Source of the DNA: an uncultured Verrucomicrobiota bacterium
Lineage (GTDB): Bacteria; Verrucomicrobiota; Verrucomicrobiae; Opitutales; Opitutaceae
Length of the DNA stretch: 5,594 bases
NCBI GenBank assembly: GCA_946481225.1
Contig: CAMLNJ010000237.1
Span: 1 to 5,594, forward strand
Direction of reading: 5' to 3'
In this document: piece by piece, positions 1 to 5,594 of the stretch
How positions within the stretch are numbered: position 1 is the stretch's first letter
Layout: the number at the start of each line of letters is the position of its first letter
Program-made: the position numbers and the translations under genes
Notes under the pieces: generated by a model
What the model was told of the DNA's origin: nothing
Seen by the model: the letters and a program-made list of their open reading frames with translations, nothing else
Database searches by the model: none

Positions 1-54
<54 letters not shown>

Positions 55-90
55 TAGGCGCGGGCGGCCGCGGGACGAACGCCGGACGAG

Positions 91-426
91 GTGGCGCGCG
101 CGGCGGACGCGGAGTGGGGCGCGGGCGAGGGCGAGGCGATGTTGCGCCGGCTGGCGGCGGGCGCGACGGAGTTTCGGGACGCGGGCGTGACGCGTCTGGA
201 GCAGGCTTATCGCGCCGAGCGGCTGGTGTTGGCGCTGGATCGATTGCTCGCGGCGTGGCCGGAGCGGGCGCGGGCGAAGGCGGCGGGGCCGGCGCTGGAC
301 AAGCTTTTCGCGGAGGCGCAGTCGGTGCCGGATTTTCAGCCGGGGCGATTCGCGATACGGTTGCAGGAATTCGCGGCCGCGGCGGGATTGGCGGGCGCGG
401 AGGCTTTGAGCGATCCGGGGTTCTGA
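91..426 (+). CDS. Hypothetical protein, probably the C-terminal fragment of a longer gene
   Basis: The frame encodes 111 residues from a GTG at 91 to TGA at 424-426. It stays open back to 58, where it meets a TAG abutting the poly-G run, so the true gene probably began further upstream in sequence that is missing or corrupted. An internal ATG at 139 is another possible start. There is no Shine-Dalgarno-like sequence before 91. Codon use looks genuinely coding, with mostly G/C third positions plus ordinary exceptions. The protein looks like amphipathic alpha-helices (EQAYRAERLVLALDRLLAAW, then a Lys/Ala-rich helix and FAIRLQEFAAAAGL), with no transmembrane segment, cysteines or catalytic motif. 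I do not recognise a family. The gene runs towards the minus-strand HbpS-like gene, with 30 bases between the two stops. Confidence is moderate that it is a real coding end and low that 91 is the true start. Confidence 0.55.
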   Translation: MARAADAEWGAGEGEAMLRRLAAGATEFRDAGVTRLEQAYRAERLVLALDRLLAAWPERARAKAAGPALDKLFAEAQSVPDFQPGRFAIRLQEFAAAAGLAGAEALSDPGF

Positions 427-438
427 GCGGCTCCGGGG

Positions 439-454
439 CGTCCGCGAGCGGACG
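439..454. terminator. Short GC hairpin between convergent genes, possible bidirectional terminator
   Basis: CGTCCG at 439-444 pairs perfectly with CGGACG at 449-454 around a four-base loop (CGAG). The hairpin lies entirely within the 30-base gap between the plus-strand stop (426) and the minus-strand stop (457), where a shared terminator would be expected. There is no T-tract on either side, so it is not a canonical intrinsic terminator, and a 6-bp GC stem can arise by chance in DNA this GC-rich. Position is the main argument. Confidence 0.3.
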
Positions 455-456
455 GA

Positions 457-2013
457 CTACGGGCCGGGGGTGACCGGGCGGACCTCTTTGCGGAGCTGGG
501 CGTCGCGCGGGAACTTGGCGTAGGGGAGGCGGACGCCGCGAACGAAGTCGTGGTCGGCGCGGAGGCCGGCGGGCGGGTGCCAGCCCACGGCGCCGGAGGC
601 GGCGACGAGGTCGTCCTGCTCTATGCCGTCGCCGGAGACGCCGATGGCGCCGACGAGGACGCCGTTGCGGTAGAGGGGAAAGCCGCCGGGGAAGATCGTG
701 ATGCCGTTGGGCAGCTCCGGTTCGAGGAGCGGGTCACCGGTGAGGAGGGGGAGCGAGAACGCGAGTTGTTCGCCGAAGAAGGGGCCGGCGGGGCGATTCG
801 CGATGCCGGGCGGAAAATGTTTTTGCGAGAGGTAGCCGACGGTGCGCGAGGAGACGGCGCGGAGCGGGTCGGCGTTGATGTAGTAGAGGACGGTGCGGGC
901 TTTTTGAACGGAGACGTCCCAGGAGAAGAGGGTGGCGTCGGGTGTGCGGAAGGTGCCGAGGACGACGGGGGCGGCCCCGGGCGCGCCGGGGTTGCTGACG
1001 ACGCTGATGAAGACCTGGGCGGGGCGGCCGGCGGGGAGGCGGATGCCGGCGCGAGTCCGGCGCGCGCGGGCGGCGGCGGCGGCGAGGATGGAGCGGACCT
1101 CGGCGGCGGAGAGGCGCGATTGGCCGTTTATCAGGCCCGGGGCGGGGTCGGCGATGATGGGCGCGCGGAGCTGGCCCGTGACGCCGCCGAGGGTGTCGGC
1201 CGGCCAGACAAGGGGGGCAGGCGGGGCGGCGATGACGGGCGCGGGGGCGGAGCCGGGGGTCTTGGCGCGGGCGGCGGGCGTGGCGACGTAGGGCACGCGG
1301 ATGCCGTCGAGGAGCACGCCGGAACCGAGAATCTTCGCGGGCGGCGCGTAACCGATCTGGCCGGCGAGGGCGACGGCCTCGTCGAAGTCGGCCTTGCCGG
1401 CGACCTTCGGGTAGTCGGCGTCGGTCTCGAAGTCGGCCTCGGTGCCGTCGCCGGTGACGCCGACGCCGGCGAACAGGCGGCCGTTTTTGTAGAGGGGGAC
1501 GCCGCCGGGGGAGCCGGTGAGACGGGTGAGGGGTATGCGGTCGCCGGTGGCGGATCGGAAGTAGTTGACGTCCGAATACGCCATGTTGGAAAAGCCGACG
1601 CCGACGAGCGGGCCGGCGGGGCGGTTGCGCACGCCGGGCGGAAAATTCTGCTGGATGATGAAGAGGGCGGTGCGCGGCGTGAAGGACTGCTCGTTGGAGC
1701 TGAGGAATACGGCGGTGCCGGCCTTGGACACGGCGCGGAAGCGCTCTTCGGCGCCGATGCCGGAGGCGGGTTCGCCGTTGGCGCGGAAGAGGGCGAGTTC
1801 GCGGCCGTCGCGGTCGACGAGGGCGATGACGGAGCGGGGAAATTTTTCCAAGGCGCGGTCGGCGGCCTGTTGCGCGACGCGGGAGAGGTCGGTGGCGTCG
1901 TAGGCGGGCGGGGTGACGGCCGGGGAGCGGGCGCGGAGGACGGCGGGCGCGGCCAGGGCGAGGAGGCACGGGGCGGCGAGGACGCGGAGGGAAACGAGTG
2001 CGCGCGCGAGCAT
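457..2013 (-). CDS. Secreted protein with two GlcG/HbpS-type (heme-binding, DUF336) domains
   Basis: The 518-residue protein starts at ATG 2013-2011. Residues 1-25 form an Arg-containing N-terminus followed by a hydrophobic Leu/Ala stretch, consistent with a Sec signal peptide. Cys16 does not sit in a proper lipobox. Two homologous domains follow, about 42-240 and 301-500. Each carries an NFPPGVRNRPAGP-like motif (123-135; HFPPGIANRPAGP at 399-411) and the family hallmark GG(V/F)PLY(K/R)NG...G(V/I)GV(T/S)GDG (170-190 and 443-463). A Pro/Ala-rich linker (about 245-295) joins them. Single-domain relatives include GlcG of the glycolate locus and HbpS, an extracellular heme-binding sensor partner. 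Whether this protein binds heme is inference, and no obvious conserved heme ligand can be assigned. It lies 40 bases downstream of the NERD gene with no terminator between them, so it is probably the last gene of the operon. No Shine-Dalgarno precedes the start. The domain assignment is firm; the substrate is unknown. Confidence 0.88.
   Translation of the reverse strand: MLARALVSLRVLAAPCLLALAAPAVLRARSPAVTPPAYDATDLSRVAQQAADRALEKFPRSVIALVDRDGRELALFRANGEPASGIGAEERFRAVSKAGTAVFLSSNEQSFTPRTALFIIQQNFPPGVRNRPAGPLVGVGFSNMAYSDVNYFRSATGDRIPLTRLTGSPGGVPLYKNGRLFAGVGVTGDGTEADFETDADYPKVAGKADFDEAVALAGQIGYAPPAKILGSGVLLDGIRVPYVATPAARAKTPGSAPAPVIAAPPAPLVWPADTLGGVTGQLRAPIIADPAPGLINGQSRLSAAEVRSILAAAAARARRTRAGIRLPAGRPAQVFISVVSNPGAPGAAPVVLGTFRTPDATLFSWDVSVQKARTVLYYINADPLRAVSSRTVGYLSQKHFPPGIANRPAGPFFGEQLAFSLPLLTGDPLLEPELPNGITIFPGGFPLYRNGVLVGAIGVSGDGIEQDDLVAASGAVGWHPPAGLRADHDFVRGVRLPYAKFPRDAQLRKEVRPVTPGP
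782..818 (-). repeat. Domain-duplication repeat, copy 2 (encodes FPPGIANRPAGP)
   Basis: This 37-base segment aligns without gaps to 1610-1646 with 31 identities, including exact 14-base blocks at each end. It encodes the conserved FPPG(I/V)xNRPAGP loop of the second HbpS-like domain. It is the best-preserved nucleotide trace of the internal duplication in this gene and not a mobile repeat. Confidence 0.7.
1610..1646 (-). repeat. Domain-duplication repeat, copy 1 (encodes FPPGVRNRPAGP)
   Basis: Partner of the segment at 782-818: 31 of 37 bases are identical, with exact 14-base matches at 1610-1623 and 1633-1646. The two copies sit at equivalent places in the first and second HbpS-like domains, 828 bases (276 codons) apart, which gives the spacing of the duplicated unit. 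Confidence 0.7.
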
Positions 2014-2053
2014 GGCGGAAGGCTAGGTCCGGTGGTGGAGGCGAGGCGAGAAC

Positions 2054-2980
2054 TCAGAGTTCGACGTCGCGGCAGCGGGCCTCGAGCTGGCGGGCGACGA
2101 GGTCGATGGCGGCGGCGTCGAGCGGCGGGACGACGAAGCCGGTGTGGCCGGAGGCCGGCGGGCGCTCGATGGCGGCGGGGAGCTCCTTGGGGTTGAGGAC
2201 GTTTACCGGGCCTCGGCCTTTGCGGATGATCATCCAGCCGGGAAAAACGAGCAGAGGCTGCACCGGGATGGGGCGGCCGAGTTGGCGTTGGAGAAACTCG
2301 GCGAGCCATTCAGCCTGGCGGCGGGCCTGTTCAAGTCCGTGCTGGTCCTCGCCCCAAGGGTAGGCGAGGGCGCGGCCGTCGTAGATGATCTCGTGGGCCA
2401 TGAAACCGACGCGGGCGCGGCCTTTGCGGCGGGTCTTGGTTTCGATGGCGAAGACGCCGGCGGGGCCGACGACGACGTGGTCGATGTTGAAGGGAGGATT
2501 GGCGGAGCCGGCGGGCGGATCGCCGGCGGGGAGATCGTGGAAGACGCGGTGGCCGGAGGCCTTAAGCGGTTCGAGGTGCTCGGCGACGATGCGTTCGCCG
2601 AAGAGGCCGAGGCGGGTGTTGCGCCGGCGGTCGACCCAGCCGATCACCCGCCGCGCCCGGGCGATGATCAGAAAGGCAAAGGCCACGGCTCCTCCGGCGG
2701 CGAGGACCAGGCCGGTCCAGCCTTGGATCCAGGCGGCGAGAAAGAAGCCCGCGCCCAGGGCGAGAACGGGGATGAGCAGTCCGGCGATGACGGCGTTTTC
2801 GATCTTCTCGTCCAGTTGAGCGATGCGAAGGCGCAGCGATTCGCCGGGGCCGCGAAGGAGCCGGGTGTTCTCGGGAAAGGGGGCGCGGTCCTGGCGGGAG
2901 CGATCCCGGAGCCAGAGCAGGAGCACGACGATTCCGAGGAAAACGACGGCGTAGCCGATGCTGAAGTAAAACGGACTCAT
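2054..2980 (-). CDS. Membrane-anchored NERD-domain (nuclease-related) protein
   Basis: This is a 308-residue protein. The ATG at 2980-2978 is fixed by its overlap with the M48 stop (ATGA) and by an immediate hydrophobic N-terminus. Predicted membrane helices are at about 5-24, 63-84 and 90-107, followed by a basic stretch (108-123). The soluble C-terminal part is a NERD domain: GERIVAEHL (128-136), then NIDHVVVGPAGVFAIETKT (165-183). The latter holds the Asp167...Glu180-x-Lys182 arrangement typical of the PD-(D/E)xK nuclease fold. A helix HGLEQARRQAEWL (214-226) and the hydrophobic strand PLLVFPGW (252-259) then follow. NERD domains are predicted DNA- or RNA-processing modules, and many members have no tested activity. 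The Asp, Glu and Lys look intact here, so catalysis is possible but is inference. The domain should be cytoplasmic. The window extends upstream in this frame as a much longer open frame, but that part is a shadow of the M48 gene. Confidence 0.9.
   Translation of the reverse strand: MSPFYFSIGYAVVFLGIVVLLLWLRDRSRQDRAPFPENTRLLRGPGESLRLRIAQLDEKIENAVIAGLLIPVLALGAGFFLAAWIQGWTGLVLAAGGAVAFAFLIIARARRVIGWVDRRRNTRLGLFGERIVAEHLEPLKASGHRVFHDLPAGDPPAGSANPPFNIDHVVVGPAGVFAIETKTRRKGRARVGFMAHEIIYDGRALAYPWGEDQHGLEQARRQAEWLAEFLQRQLGRPIPVQPLLVFPGWMIIRKGRGPVNVLNPKELPAAIERPPASGHTGFVVPPLDAAAIDLVARQLEARCRDVEL
2977..2980 (-). promoter_or_regulatory. ATGA stop/start overlap coupling the M48 and NERD genes
   Basis: Read on the minus strand, ATGA contains the NERD start (2980-2978) and the M48 stop TGA (2979-2977). 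No Shine-Dalgarno sequence is visible in the 20 bases before it. The NERD protein is therefore probably made by termination-reinitiation, which would tie its amount to M48 translation. Confidence 0.8.
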
Positions 2981-4923
2981 GCCGTCACAGGCAGCACGGG
3001 CGGCAGCGGGCAGTCGAGCGCGGCGGCGAAGGCGCGGAGCATGTCGGCTTCGGCCATGGTGAGACGCGAGTCGGCGGTGAGCGCGGTGGCGAAGGCTTGC
3101 AGCACGCGTTTGCGGAAGGGCGCGGGCGTGTGCGCGAGGTGTTCGAGGGCGAGATCGAGGTCGTCCCAGGTCGAGGCGCCGTCGGGGCGGTAGGAGAGGG
3201 GCGGCTGGATGCCGTTGAACTCGATGGCGGCGCGGGCGAAGGCCTGGGCGGCGGCGCGTTCGTCGGCGGCCTCGATGCGGGCCGCGACGGAGAGGGCGAG
3301 GGAGAGCTCGGGGACGACCTGGTTGGGGGCGAGGACTTGGATGGCGTCGCGGGGTTTGGCGGCGAGGCCGAGGTTGCGGGTGACGAGCTTTTGGAGGGCG
3401 AACTCGCGGACGCTGATCTGGCCGTCGGCGCGGGCGAGGGCGTCGAGCGTGTCGAGCAGCGTGGCGGCCGCGGCGGGGGCGAGTTGGCGGAGGGCGGGCG
3501 CGGCGAGTTGCAGGAGCGCGAGGTGGTGGTCCGAGGGCAGCGGTTCCAGTTCCATGCGGAGCCGGGCGGCCTGCCGCGCGGCGGCGGGGTCGGAGCGGTT
3601 GGCGATGAGTTCGAGCAGGCCGGTCAGGGAGGCGTCGGCCGAGCCGCTCGGGAGGCAGAGGGCCAGGCAGAGGCCGGCGGCCTGGGCGGGGTCGTGGGCG
3701 GCCTCGCGAAGCGGATCGGGGAGGGCGCCGAGGAGACCGCGCCCGGCTGCGACGGTCCCCGGCGAGAGCTGGCCGGCGGCGCCGATGAGCTCGGCGGGAT
3801 CGATGCGCACGCGCTCCGGGTGGAATGCGTAGGCGGCGGAGGCTGGGGCGTCGAAATATGCGCCGGCGTCGTCGAAGGCGGGCGGCTCGGCCTTGGAGGC
3901 GACGAAGCCGCCGTCCCAGCCGGGCTCGAGGGCGCGGATGCGGTCCGCGAGCGGCGGGTGGGTGGAGAAGGGATGGGAAAGGCCGGCGGCGAAGGTCTGC
4001 GCGAAGCAGAAGTGGCTGACCTCGTCGGCGCGGTCGTGAGCGAGAACGCCTTCCAGGGTGGTGCCGCCGAGGCGCTTGAGGGCGCCGGCGAGGCCGGCGG
4101 GGTTCCGGGTGAACTGCACCGCGGCGGCGTCGGCGAGGAACTCGCGCTGGCGGGAGACGGCGGCCTGGATAAGGCGGCCGAAGAGGTGGCCGACGTAGCC
4201 GATGACGAGGAGAGCGACGCCGGAGGCGAGGACGAAGAGAACGAGGCCGAGGCCGTCGCCGGAGTTTTTCCCGCGTCGGGAGGAACCGGATACGCGGACT
4301 CCCGAGAGGGTGCGGAGGATGCCGCGGCCGATGATCGAGAGCGCGAGGATGCCGTATACGAGCGCGGAAAGGCGGGTGTTGAGCCGCATGTCGCCGTTGA
4401 GAATGTGGCTGAACTCGTGGGCGATCACCCCTTGGAGCTCGTCGCGGGAGAGGCGGGCGAGCGCGCCTTCGGTCACGGCGACGGCGGCGTCGGCGGGGGA
4501 GTAGCCGGCGGCGAAGGCGTTGATGCCGGATTCGCCGGGCAGGACGTAGACGGCGGGCGCGGGCAGGCCGGAGGCGAGGGCCATTTCCTCGACGACGTTG
4601 AGGAGGGTGCGTTCGCGGAGGTCGGAGGTGTCGGTCGCGATGAGCCGTCCGCCGACGCGCTCCGCCACGGCCGGGCCGCCGGCGCGGAGCGCGAGCCAGC
4701 GGGTGAGGCTGGCGACGCCGCTGACCAGCAGGGTGAAAAGCGCGACGCCGCCGAACAGCTCGGGGCGCCACCAGCGGTGGTCCGTGCGGGTGAAGCCGAT
4801 GTCTCCGATGAACACCGCCGCGGCGTAAAGCGCGGTGATCGTGCCCAGGAGGGCGAGGGCGAAGAGGGCCACGAGGCGGACGGAGCGGCGGCGGGCGCGA
4901 TCTTGGGCCTCGAAGAAGTCCAT
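2977..4923 (-). CDS. M48 family membrane zinc metallopeptidase (HtpX-like) with TerB-like C-terminal extension
   Basis: The 648-residue protein starts at ATG 4923-4921 (MDFFEAQDRARRRS). The open frame continues to 5094, but that extra part overlaps the upstream gene and is Arg/Pro-rich noise, so the later start is preferred. Membrane helices are predicted at about 17-40, 56-75, 186-204 and 225-249, the four-helix layout of HtpX-like peptidases. The zinc site is complete: HEFSH at 169-173 with NGD at 176-178, and the third ligand Glu261 in SRQREFLADAAAV. FAQTF...THPPLADRI (307-329) is a conserved family block. Classical HtpX ends near 290-300 residues; this protein has about 300 more. Within them LDALARADGQISVREFAL (493-510) and LTADSRLTMAEADMLRAF (615-632) resemble TerB-like acidic helical repeats. 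Expected role: inner-membrane proteolysis of misfolded or damaged membrane proteins. It lies 32 bases after the PLDc_N gene and overlaps the NERD gene by four bases. Confidence 0.93.
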   Translation of the reverse strand: MDFFEAQDRARRRSVRLVALFALALLGTITALYAAAVFIGDIGFTRTDHRWWRPELFGGVALFTLLVSGVASLTRWLALRAGGPAVAERVGGRLIATDTSDLRERTLLNVVEEMALASGLPAPAVYVLPGESGINAFAAGYSPADAAVAVTEGALARLSRDELQGVIAHEFSHILNGDMRLNTRLSALVYGILALSIIGRGILRTLSGVRVSGSSRRGKNSGDGLGLVLFVLASGVALLVIGYVGHLFGRLIQAAVSRQREFLADAAAVQFTRNPAGLAGALKRLGGTTLEGVLAHDRADEVSHFCFAQTFAAGLSHPFSTHPPLADRIRALEPGWDGGFVASKAEPPAFDDAGAYFDAPASAAYAFHPERVRIDPAELIGAAGQLSPGTVAAGRGLLGALPDPLREAAHDPAQAAGLCLALCLPSGSADASLTGLLELIANRSDPAAARQAARLRMELEPLPSDHHLALLQLAAPALRQLAPAAAATLLDTLDALARADGQISVREFALQKLVTRNLGLAAKPRDAIQVLAPNQVVPELSLALSVAARIEAADERAAAQAFARAAIEFNGIQPPLSYRPDGASTWDDLDLALEHLAHTPAPFRKRVLQAFATALTADSRLTMAEADMLRAFAAALDCPLPPVLPVTA

Positions 4924-4955
4924 CGGAGGATCGGAAGCGGGCGGCGCGTTTTCGC

Positions 4956-5288
4956 TCAGCGGGCGTTCGGCGAATGGGGCATCGGCGGCGAGGTGAAGCC
5001 GCGGGCGCGGGCCGCGGCGAGGCGCGGCCGGCGGACGAGGAAGAAGTAGAGGATCGCGCCGAGCCAGCCGGTGAAGACGAGAATAAGAATCCACACGAGG
5101 CGGTGGTTGCTGTCGCCGAGCGGTTCGGGGGCCTGCGCGCAGTCGACCAGCATCCAGACCCAGAAGGCGAAGGCGGCGAGGGCGAGGAGGGCCGCCAGGA
5201 CGAGGAGGACGATAAACCCGATGCCGATCCCGACGCCGACGGATTCGGGCGAGACCTGGGCGAGAAGCGCGGCGGGGGGCGGGAGCAT
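4956..5288 (-). CDS. Small membrane protein with a PLDc_N-type (phospholipase D/nuclease N-terminal) domain
   Basis: The ATG at 5288-5286 gives 110 residues. The frame runs back to 5387, but the longer version would overlap the lemA coding end and adds a Pro/Arg-rich tail, so the internal start is preferred. A Gly-rich first helix (about 18-46, containing GVGIGIGFIVLLVLAALL) ends in FWVWMLVDC (42-50). A polar loop (APEPLGDSNHR, 53-63) leads to a second helix at about 64-84, VWILILVFTGWLGAILYFFL, followed by RRPRL. The W-x-L-V-D...W-x...G-x-x-Y-x-x-x-R-R pattern is that of the PLDc_N two-helix module, which precedes cardiolipin synthase catalytic domains but also occurs alone. No HKD catalytic motif is present, so it is not an enzyme. 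It may be a membrane partner of the neighbouring LemA or M48 protein (inference). No Shine-Dalgarno is visible. Confidence 0.85.
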   Translation of the reverse strand: MLPPPAALLAQVSPESVGVGIGIGFIVLLVLAALLALAAFAFWVWMLVDCAQAPEPLGDSNHRLVWILILVFTGWLGAILYFFLVRRPRLAAARARGFTSPPMPHSPNAR

Positions 5289-5355
5289 GACCGGAGGACG
5301 GGGGGCCGGCGGAGGGGGGATGAACGCGGCGACGCGGCGCGCGCGGGGCCTTGGT

Positions 5356-5594
5356 TTAGAACGACACCTTGGGGGCGACCCGTTCACCGGGGTTGTCCAC
5401 GGTGAAGAGCTCGGCGGGCTGGAAGCCCATGGCGCCGGCGAAGAGGACGGTGGGGAACGTCTCGCGCCGGGTGTTGTAAGTCATGACGGCGTCGTTGAAT
5501 GCTTGGCGCGCGAAGGCGATTTTGTTCTCGGTGGAGGTTAGTTCCTCGGTGAGGCGGAGCATGTTTTGGTTGGCCTTCAGCTCGGGGTAGGCCT
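5356..5594 (-). CDS. lemA: LemA family protein, C-terminal part (5' end outside window)
   Basis: The last 78 residues are visible, entering from the right edge in frame (AYPELKANQNMLRLTEELT...) and ending at TAA 5358-5356. The ATG at 5562 is an internal methionine. The diagnostic LemA signature is present: AYP-x-LKAN, then EELTSTENKIAFARQAFNDAV, then YNTRRETFP, and finally GF-x-PAELF-x-V and the terminal APKVSF. LemA proteins are usually about 190-200 residues, with one N-terminal membrane helix and a long helical bundle. They often sit beside M48 peptidases, as here, where only the small PLDc_N gene intervenes. Their biochemical role is unclear, and a scaffold or chaperone function near the membrane has been suggested. 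It is 67 bases upstream of the next gene. Confidence 0.96.
   Translation of the reverse strand, partial: AYPELKANQNMLRLTEELTSTENKIAFARQAFNDAVMTYNTRRETFPTVLFAGAMGFQPAELFTVDNPGERVAPKVSF

Noticed and set aside
600..1300. GCGG/GGCGA-rich low-complexity runs resembling short tandem repeats
   Set aside because: They follow Ala/Arg/Pro/Gly codons of the gene on the other strand and have no constant unit or spacing, so they are neither a CRISPR array nor a satellite.
1966..1968. Cys16 of the HbpS-like protein as a lipoprotein attachment site
   Set aside because: The preceding residues are Ala-Ala-Pro, which do not fit the lipobox (a small residue such as Gly, Ala or Ser is needed just before Cys), and the hydrophobic stretch continues after it. 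An ordinary signal peptide is more likely.
550..2196. A 548-residue plus-strand open frame antisense to the HbpS-like gene
   Set aside because: It has low-complexity Gly/Ala/Glu/Asp composition, no domain motif, and lies over a gene with two clear HbpS-like domains and a signal peptide.
2144..3193. A 349-residue plus-strand open frame across the NERD/M48 junction
   Set aside because: It is antisense to two real genes, Gly/Ala/Asp-rich, and crosses their boundary. It is a GC shadow.
2980..4771. A 905-residue minus-strand open frame running from 4771 through to the NERD stop at 2054
   Set aside because: Only the last 308 residues (from 2980) are a real protein. The upstream 597 residues are an Arg/Pro-rich out-of-frame reading of the M48 gene, which has a clear HEFSH zinc site in its own frame.
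3097..5049. A 650-residue plus-strand open frame antisense to the M48 gene
   Set aside because: It is Gly/Glu/Ala/Asp-rich with no recognisable motif, and is what the reverse complement of a high-GC gene yields when stop codons are rare. The opposite strand has a complete, well-conserved protein.
4924..5094. N-terminal extension of the M48 frame up to an ATG at 5094
   Set aside because: The extra 57 residues are Arg/Pro-rich, overlap the end of the PLDc_N gene, and precede the natural start MDFFEAQDR, which directly leads into the first membrane helix.
5289..5387. N-terminal extension of the PLDc_N frame up to an ATG at 5387
   Set aside because: It would overlap the lemA coding end by about 30 bases and adds a Pro/Arg-rich tail unlike this family. 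The ATG at 5288 is preferred.

Overview
The window is a high-GC (roughly 70% or more) bacterial fragment carrying five convincing genes on the minus strand and one short or truncated gene on the plus strand. Gene content and codon style (strong G/C third positions, Ala/Arg/Pro-rich proteins, no obvious Shine-Dalgarno sequences) would fit a Verrucomicrobiota member such as an Opitutaceae relative. This is an inference from style; there is no marker gene here.

Layout on the plus-strand scale: positions 1-54 are an almost pure G run, most likely a sequencing or assembly artefact at a contig end. Next comes a plus-strand reading frame (open from 58, first plausible start GTG at 91, stop at 426) encoding the C-terminal part of an unrecognised helical protein. 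A small hairpin (439-454) lies between its stop and the stop of the convergent gene. From 457 to the right edge everything reads leftward. In transcription order: the 3' part of a lemA-like gene (5594-5356, cut by the window edge), a 110-residue two-helix membrane protein of the PLDc_N type (5288-4956), a 648-residue membrane zinc metallopeptidase of family M48 with a long C-terminal extension containing a TerB-like segment (4923-2977), a 308-residue membrane-anchored NERD-domain protein (2980-2054) whose ATG overlaps the M48 stop in an ATGA, and a secreted 518-residue protein with two GlcG/HbpS-type domains (2013-457).

Gaps between the five minus-strand genes are 67, 32, -4 and 40 bases with no convincing terminator in any of them, so they look like one transcription unit. 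LemA plus an M48 peptidase is a recurrent bacterial pair thought to act at the inner membrane. Here that core has gained a small membrane protein, a membrane-tethered nuclease-fold protein translationally coupled to the peptidase, and an exported tandem HbpS-like protein. A membrane quality-control or envelope-stress cassette is a reasonable hypothesis. The NERD coupling is the most unusual part. Nothing in the sequence proves a joint function.

No tRNA, rRNA, CRISPR array, insertion sequence or attachment site was seen. No stretch over 300 bases is without a gene. Several very long open frames on the opposite strand or in other frames are explained by high GC and were rejected.
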